Positions 5,663 to 10,253 of a DNA stretch of 10,253 nt are shown in pieces; within the stretch, counting starts at the first letter, position 1, and every line of letters begins with the position of its first letter. The translations under genes were made by a program, and so were the position numbers. Where the stretch lies: positions 1 to 10,253 of the forward strand of contig JADYXV010000316.1 of NCBI GenBank assembly GCA_020853995.1, read 5' to 3'. This DNA is from Novosphingobium sp. (GTDB lineage: Bacteria > Pseudomonadota > Alphaproteobacteria > Sphingomonadales > Sphingomonadaceae). The notes beneath the pieces were generated by a model, which did no database searches, had not been told where the DNA came from, and saw nothing but the letters and a program-made list of their open reading frames with translations.

Positions 5663-7129
5663 GTGGCCAAGACTGATCCGAGCGCCGTGATGACCAGGGG
5701 CCGCAAGGTAAAGATCCTCGCCACGGTTGGCCCTGCCAGTAGCGACCCTGAAATGCTGGAAAAGCTGGTGCGCGCAGGTGCCGATGCGTTCCGCGTGAAC
5801 ATGAGTCATGGCGAACACGCCATCCACGCCCAGACCATCGCCAATATCCGCGCACTGGAAGAAAAGCTGGGTCGCGCCATCACCGTGCTGTGCGATCTGC
5901 AAGGGCCAAAGCTGCGCGTTGGCAAGTTCAAGGAAGGCCGCGCGGTCATCCGCCATTCGGGCCACTTCACGCTGGATCGCAATCCTGAACCCGGCGATGA
6001 AACCCGCGTTTGCCTGCCGCACCCTGAACTGTTCGGTGTGCTTCAAAAGGGCCAGCGCTTGCTGATCGATGACGGCAAGTTGAAGTTGCGCGTGATCCGT
6101 GCTGACGAGAATGAAATCCTGTGTTCTGCCGAAGTGGGCGGGGTCATTTCCGACCGCAAGGGCGTGAACGTGCCGGATGCTGTCGTGCCGGTGCCTGCGC
6201 TGACCGAGAAGGACCGCCGCGACTTGTCGTTTGCGGTGGAACATGGCGCGGACTGGATTGCGCTGTCGTTTGTGCAGCGGCCCGAAGATGTGGCCGAAGC
6301 GCGCCGCCTGATGGGCGGATATGGCGCATTGATGGCCAAGATCGAAAAGCCCGCCGCCATTTCGCGGCTGGAAGAGATTATCGAACTGTCTGACGGGATC
6401 ATGGTGGCACGCGGCGATCTGGGCGTTGAACTGAACCCTGAAGAAGTGCCGCCGTTGCAAAAACGCATTGTGGAAAGCGCGCGCCGTCAGGGCAAGCCGG
6501 TGGTGGTCGCCACGCAAATGCTAGAATCGATGATCGAAGCGCCAACGCCGACACGCGCGGAAGTTTCGGACGTGGCCAATGCGGTCTATGATGGCGCGGA
6601 TGCCGTGATGCTTTCGGCAGAAACGGCGGCTGGCGCTTGGCCGGAAGAAGCAGTGACGATCATGCACCGCATCGCTGCGCAAGTGGAAGCCGATCCCGGC
6701 TATGCCGCACGCGTCCACTTCATCGAAACGCTGCCCGATCCGACCACGGCAGACGCTTTGGCACAAGCTGCGGCGAGCATTGTGACGACCGTGCCCATCT
6801 CGGGAATCATCGTGTTCACAGGGTCGGGTTCAACCGCGCGCCGCGTTGCGCGCGAACGGCCGGGCGTGCCGATGCTGGTGCTGACGCCTTCTGCAAAGAC
6901 CGCGCGCAAGGTGGGCTTGCTGTGGGGCGCACATGCGGTCACCACCAAGGACATCGGCAGCTTTGAAGAGATGATCGCCAAGGGCAAGCGCATGGCCTTG
7001 CGCCACGGCTTCGGTACGGCAGGATCGCGGCTAGTGGCGTTGGCGGGCGTTCCGTTTGGCACACCGGGTGCCACCAACCTGCTCCACGTTGTCACGCTGA
7101 CGGGCAACGAGCTTGACCGTTATAGCTGA
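5663..7129 (+). CDS. pyk: Pyruvate kinase
   Basis: This cytoplasmic enzyme transfers phosphate from phosphoenolpyruvate to ADP, giving pyruvate and ATP, the last step of glycolysis or of the Entner-Doudoroff route. Counting from ATG 5654 (491 residues; 488 from the GTG start), the marks are TVGPAS (24-29), RVNMSHG (47-53), DLQGPKLR (81-88), the catalytic LMAKIEKP (226-233, K229), MVARGDLGVEL (250-260), VVATQML (284-290) and SAETAAG (321-327). The B domain lies at about 90-175 and the C-terminal domain runs from 350. Leu82, Gln83 and Lys86 are the residues reported for potassium-independent pyruvate kinases, where potassium-dependent ones have Thr, Lys and Glu. The GTG start at 5663 is preferred on Shine-Dalgarno spacing; ATG 5654 would add three residues. 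It stands alone, divergent from the DUF1244 gene. Confidence 0.97.
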   Translation: MAKTDPSAVMTRGRKVKILATVGPASSDPEMLEKLVRAGADAFRVNMSHGEHAIHAQTIANIRALEEKLGRAITVLCDLQGPKLRVGKFKEGRAVIRHSGHFTLDRNPEPGDETRVCLPHPELFGVLQKGQRLLIDDGKLKLRVIRADENEILCSAEVGGVISDRKGVNVPDAVVPVPALTEKDRRDLSFAVEHGADWIALSFVQRPEDVAEARRLMGGYGALMAKIEKPAAISRLEEIIELSDGIMVARGDLGVELNPEEVPPLQKRIVESARRQGKPVVVATQMLESMIEAPTPTRAEVSDVANAVYDGADAVMLSAETAAGAWPEEAVTIMHRIAAQVEADPGYAARVHFIETLPDPTTADALAQAAASIVTTVPISGIIVFTGSGSTARRVARERPGVPMLVLTPSAKTARKVGLLWGAHAVTTKDIGSFEEMIAKGKRMALRHGFGTAGSRLVALAGVPFGTPGATNLLHVVTLTGNELDRYS

Positions 7130-7140
7130 CAGCGGTGTAA

Positions 7141-7157
7141 ATTGGCCACAGGTCAAT
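7141..7157 (+). terminator. Weak hairpin after pyk
   Basis: ATTGGCC (7141-7147) and GGTCAAT (7151-7157) form a 7-bp stem with one G-U pair and a 3-nt loop, 11 bp after the pyk stop codon. The following bases are AT-rich (GTAAGATTTAATT) but contain no real T-run. It is plausible as a terminator for pyk, but weak. Confidence 0.35.
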
Positions 7158-7243
7158 GTAAGATTTAATTGCTCGCTTAAAAAACGGTTGATCCGCGCTC
7201 CGCGTCGTCCATTTTACACCCGATAAGATAACGGGAGTTGTGG
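7158..7243 (+). promoter_or_regulatory. Leader region of TonB-dependent receptor
   Basis: This stretch contains TTGATC at 7188-7193 followed 17 nt later by the AT-rich ATTTTA, a poor but possible promoter. A GGGAG Shine-Dalgarno at 7233-7237 lies 6 nt before ATG 7244. No clear Fur-type operator is visible. Confidence 0.35.
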
Positions 7244-9592
7244 ATGCCGAAGAACTTCAAGAAAGTGGCGCGGGCCGGGTTTGCCGGTGGTTTGAGCATG
7301 TTTGCCTTGTTGGCGCTGGGGGCGGGCAACGCTTGTGCACAAGATGCAGGCGATGCTGACGAGCAGATGTCGTCAATCGACATGCTGAATGCTGATATCA
7401 TCGTGACCGCGACCAAGAAAAAGGACGTAGAGAACGTCCAGGCTGTACCTATGGCCATTACAGCGTTCAATGCCGACACGTTGCAGGCATTGCAGGTGCG
7501 CGATTTGCAGACGCTGACGTTCAGCGCGCCGAACGTATCGCTTGATCAGGTCGGCACTTCACGCGGGACAGCCAACTTCTCGATCCGCGGGCTTGGCGTG
7601 AACAGTTCGATCCCCTCGATTGACCCGACGGTGGGTGTGTTCGTCGATGGCGTCTATATTGGCGTGAACGCGGGCCTTGTGTTCGACGTGTTCGACCTTG
7701 GTTCCATCGAAGTGGCGCGCGGGCCGCAGGGTATCCTTTATGGCCGCAACACCACTGGCGGCGCAGTGCTGATCAATACCGGCGATCCGACGTCCGACTT
7801 CCGGGGCAACTTCCGCGTATTCTACGAAGGCCCTGTTGATTCCGGGCGTGGATCAGGCAATTTTGCCGCTCAGGCCGTGGTTTCAGGCCCGCTGATCGAA
7901 GGCAAGCTCAACTTCAAGCTGGGCGCTTATGTCAACAACGATCAGGGCTATTTCCGGAACCTGTTCGACGGCACCAATTTTGGCAAGGCCCAGACAGAGA
8001 TCGTACGCGGCGCGCTTGAGTTCCTGCCAACCGATGCCATCCGCATGGTGGCCAAGGTGGAATACTTTGCCAGTGACGGCGATGGCCCTGCCAGCCAGAA
8101 CCGCGCGCGTTTCAAGCGGGATACTTTCGATTTCTCGGTCGACAATCGCGGCTTTTATCGCAACGAATCCTGGTTCGCCACGCACAAGACCGAAATCGAC
8201 ATCGGCGATGGCCAGTTGACCAATATATTCGGCTTCCGCGACTTCAAATCAGCCACGAGTGGCGACATCGACGCCTTGCCTGTATTCCGCTTCCATTCGG
8301 AAACGCAGTTCAACCAGCGGCAATATTCGAACGAGTTGCGTTACAACGTGCGCCTTGGCAATCTGGACCTGACCACTGGCGGGTTCTGGTTCCAGCAGGA
8401 TCTTGGTTATGACGAAATCCGCCGCTTCCCGACCTTCATCAGTCCGCTGACCCAGATTGGCGGCGGACGTCAGGATCACGAAGTGCTCGGCCTGTTCGCA
8501 GCGGGTGATTACGACGTTACCGACAAGTTGACGCTGACCGCAGGCCTGCGCTGGTCGCGTGAGACCAAGGATGCAGCGGTCACTTACATCCGTCCGCGCA
8601 CCAACTGTTCTGTAGTGGCAACGACTTGCCCGACTTCAGGCGCAAATCCGATCATCCCTACTGAAAACAATGGCTTTACCGACAATCGCGCTTGGGAAAA
8701 CTGGAGCCCGAAGGTCGGCTTCCAGTATCGTTTCAACGATGATGCCCAGGTCTATGGCAACTGGTCGCGTGGCTTCCGTTCGGGCGGTTACAACTTCCGC
8801 ATCACCAATGCCCGCGCGTTCGAATTGCTCGCAGGGGTGGGCGGTCCGAACCCGCAGTTCGCCTTTGACGAAGAACAGGTCGACAGCTTCGAACTGGGCG
8901 TGAAGTATCGCAGCCCTGATCGCAAACTGACGGTCAACCTTGCCGCCTTCCGCACGGATGTGGGCAACATGCAGCGCGAAGTGAACGAAGGTTCGGCAGC
9001 GGGCGTGGCGCAATCGATCTTCAACACGGCTGATGCCCGGATTGACGGTTTGGAGGGCGAAGGCCGCTTTGCGGTGACCAAGAACTTGTTGCTGACGGCT
9101 AACTTCGGTTACATCAACGGGCGCTATCGCAAGGTTCTGTTCGATCTTTCCAGCGATGGCGTGGTCAATGATGCCGACCGCAGGCTGGCCCTGCCGCGCC
9201 TGCCAAAGTGGACGTATGGTGCAGGCGCCGTGCTTGATTTTGCCACCGGCAAGGATTCCAGCATCATGGCCCGTGCCAACTGGCAGTTCCGTGACCGATT
9301 TGCCTATACTGATAACAATTTCGGATGGATCGCCTCAGCCGATAACCTTGATGCGTCAGTCAGTTACAAGACCGGCGGGGTCACCTTTACGCTCTATGGC
9401 CGAAACCTGCTGGATCAGGTGCAGCATGGTGGCGATACGCAGATCGGCAGCGGAGCAGCGCAGATCCCTGTATTTGGCGGTCCGCTTTCGACAGGGGTCA
9501 ACCAGCCGTTTGCCGAAAATCCTGCCGTCGGCACATTTTCGCCGCTTGCACGCGGCCGTGTGCTGGGTGTTGAAATCAACGCGAACTTCTGA
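7244..9592 (+). CDS. TonB-dependent outer membrane receptor
   Basis: This is an outer-membrane beta-barrel that takes up a specific ligand using energy from TonB-ExbBD. The 782-residue protein starts with a signal peptide (basic MPKNFKKVAR, hydrophobic core 11-28, likely cleavage after ACA at residue 32). A TonB-box-like DIIVTAT follows at 51-57, then a plug domain to about 185 with FSIRGLG (112-118), VFVDGVYIG (132-140) and VARGPQGILYGRNTTGGAV (158-176). The rest is barrel, ending in the outer-membrane-typical VEINANF with terminal Phe. C455 and C462 lie close together in a probable surface loop and may form a disulfide. The ligand cannot be told: there is no adjacent regulator, ABC transporter, hydrolase or siderophore gene. 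Many sphingomonads have dozens of such receptors. The ATG at 7244 is chosen over an in-frame TTG at 7238 because GGGAG lies 6 nt before it. Confidence 0.94.
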   Translation: MPKNFKKVARAGFAGGLSMFALLALGAGNACAQDAGDADEQMSSIDMLNADIIVTATKKKDVENVQAVPMAITAFNADTLQALQVRDLQTLTFSAPNVSLDQVGTSRGTANFSIRGLGVNSSIPSIDPTVGVFVDGVYIGVNAGLVFDVFDLGSIEVARGPQGILYGRNTTGGAVLINTGDPTSDFRGNFRVFYEGPVDSGRGSGNFAAQAVVSGPLIEGKLNFKLGAYVNNDQGYFRNLFDGTNFGKAQTEIVRGALEFLPTDAIRMVAKVEYFASDGDGPASQNRARFKRDTFDFSVDNRGFYRNESWFATHKTEIDIGDGQLTNIFGFRDFKSATSGDIDALPVFRFHSETQFNQRQYSNELRYNVRLGNLDLTTGGFWFQQDLGYDEIRRFPTFISPLTQIGGGRQDHEVLGLFAAGDYDVTDKLTLTAGLRWSRETKDAAVTYIRPRTNCSVVATTCPTSGANPIIPTENNGFTDNRAWENWSPKVGFQYRFNDDAQVYGNWSRGFRSGGYNFRITNARAFELLAGVGGPNPQFAFDEEQVDSFELGVKYRSPDRKLTVNLAAFRTDVGNMQREVNEGSAAGVAQSIFNTADARIDGLEGEGRFAVTKNLLLTANFGYINGRYRKVLFDLSSDGVVNDADRRLALPRLPKWTYGAGAVLDFATGKDSSIMARANWQFRDRFAYTDNNFGWIASADNLDASVSYKTGGVTFTLYGRNLLDQVQHGGDTQIGSGAAQIPVFGGPLSTGVNQPFAENPAVGTFSPLARGRVLGVEINANF

Positions 9593-9595
9593 ACC

Positions 9596-9635
9596 GAAAC
9601 TGGGCGGGCGGGGGCGTAATGCTCCCGCCTGTTTC
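9596..9635. terminator. Bidirectional hairpin terminator, receptor gene and yggS
   Basis: GGCGGGGGC (9607-9615) pairs with GCTCCCGCC (9621-9629) through 9 bp, one of them G-U, around a 5-nt loop. Outside it GAAAC (9596-9600) and GTTTC (9631-9635) can also pair across a small bulge. The plus strand continues with TGTTTC and the minus strand with a similar CAGTTTC. It fills the gap between convergent stop codons, so it probably serves both genes. Confidence 0.7.
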
Positions 9636-9643
9636 AGCCGGCC

Positions 9644-10253
9644 CTAGCGCGATCCGAACAAGGCCGAGCCGACGCGCACATATGTCGCGCCAAGTTGCAC
9701 GGCGATTTCCAGATCGTCGCTCATGCCCATGGATAGCTGGGTCAGGCCGTTGTCATCTGCCAGCTTATCGAGCAGCGCAAAGAACGGTGCAGGTTCGATA
9801 CCGGCAGGCGGCACGCACATCAGGCCGATGACATCGATCCCGGCATCGCGCGCCTGTGCCAAAAGCGCAGGCAGATCGGCAACCGCGCATCCGCCTTTTT
9901 GCTCTTCGGCACCAATGTTCACCTGAATAAAGCATGGCACGCGCTTGCCCAGCTTGTCTTGCGCCTTGGCCAGCGCTGTGACGAGGCTGGGCCGATCAAG
10001 CGAGTGGATGCAATCGAACAGGGCGACAGCTTCCTCGGCCTTGTTGGACTGAAGCTGGCCGACAAGGTGCAGGGACACATCGGGGTGGGCGGCGCGGATG
10101 GCGGGCCATTTTTCCTGCGATTCCTGCACACGGTTTTCGCCAAACACGCGCTGGCCCTGATCGATGAGATCAAGGATGGCATCGGCAGGCTTGGTCTTGG
10201 ATATGGCGATCAGCGTGACGTCGCCCGCTTTGCGGCCCGCAATTTTTGACGCC
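9644..10253 (-). CDS. yggS: YggS/PROSC family PLP homeostasis protein (5' end missing)
   Basis: These proteins bind pyridoxal 5'-phosphate without known catalysis and keep free PLP and amino-acid pools balanced. About 202 residues are visible, and the frame is still open at the window edge, so some 15-25 N-terminal residues lie outside. The PLP-binding lysine is in LIAISKTKP near the start of the visible part. It is followed by FGENRVQES, LHLVGQLQSNK, VPCFIQVNIGAEEQKGG and the C-terminal hallmark LSMGMSDDLEIAVQLGAT then VRVGSALFG. The codon at 10145-10147 is GTG for an internal valine in this alignment, not the start. The gene converges on the TonB-dependent receptor across a hairpin terminator. 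Confidence 0.95.
   Translation of the reverse strand, partial: ASKIAGRKAGDVTLIAISKTKPADAILDLIDQGQRVFGENRVQESQEKWPAIRAAHPDVSLHLVGQLQSNKAEEAVALFDCIHSLDRPSLVTALAKAQDKLGKRVPCFIQVNIGAEEQKGGCAVADLPALLAQARDAGIDVIGLMCVPPAGIEPAPFFALLDKLADDNGLTQLSMGMSDDLEIAVQLGATYVRVGSALFGSR

Noticed and set aside
5537..6517. 326-residue minus-strand frame overlapping pyk
   Set aside because: It is antisense to a certain pyruvate kinase gene and has composition typical of a shadow frame (His-, Gln- and Arg-rich).
7238..7246. TTG start for the TonB-dependent receptor
   Set aside because: The TTG immediately follows the Shine-Dalgarno, whereas ATG 7244 has a proper 6-nt spacing and gives a normal signal peptide.
9644..10147. 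GTG at 10147 as the start of yggS
   Set aside because: The same frame continues upstream with the conserved PLP-lysine motif LIAISKTKP, so the gene extends past the window edge.

Overview
The window looks like chromosomal backbone of an alphaproteobacterium, most likely a member of the Sphingomonadales (Novosphingobium/Sphingomonas-like). The lineage call is inference from gene content: a cysteine-free type of heme A synthase, GapR, a DUF1244 protein, a ThiS-ThiG fusion, a large TonB-dependent receptor and GC-rich DNA with codon use that looks even by eye. Ten complete genes and one gene cut by the window edge fill almost all of it. I see no tRNA, rRNA, CRISPR array, insertion sequence or prophage gene.

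Layout. Bases 1-145 hold no recognisable gene but carry two opposed copies of a short palindromic repeat. Heme A synthase (ctaA, minus) and a small MerC-type membrane protein (plus) diverge from a 141-bp spacer that contains a good match to a Zur/Fur operator. Next comes a thiS-thiG fusion (plus), which converges on a minus-strand cluster. In transcription order that strand reads DUF1244, gapR, ybjQ-like, yebC, DUF3147-type membrane protein, ruvC. The last three are packed with 1-nt gaps and are surely one operon; the others are separated by 44-128 bp. Pyruvate kinase (plus) diverges from the DUF1244 gene. It is followed by a TonB-dependent receptor (plus), which converges on a yggS-type PLP-binding gene (minus) whose 5' end lies outside the window. 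A clear hairpin terminator separates that last pair.

How the genes fit together. Most are unrelated housekeeping functions: respiratory cofactor synthesis (ctaA), thiamine thiazole synthesis (thiSG), nucleoid and DNA repair (gapR, ruvC), translation (yebC), glycolysis (pyk), PLP homeostasis (yggS) and outer-membrane uptake (receptor). The points that reward a second look are three. The first is the ThiS-ThiG fusion: its internal Gly-Gly-Gly codons form a strong Shine-Dalgarno sequence just upstream of an in-frame GTG. The second is the Zur-like operator in front of the MerC-type gene. The third is the Leu-Gln-Lys signature that predicts a potassium-independent pyruvate kinase. I found no convincing novel multi-gene system.
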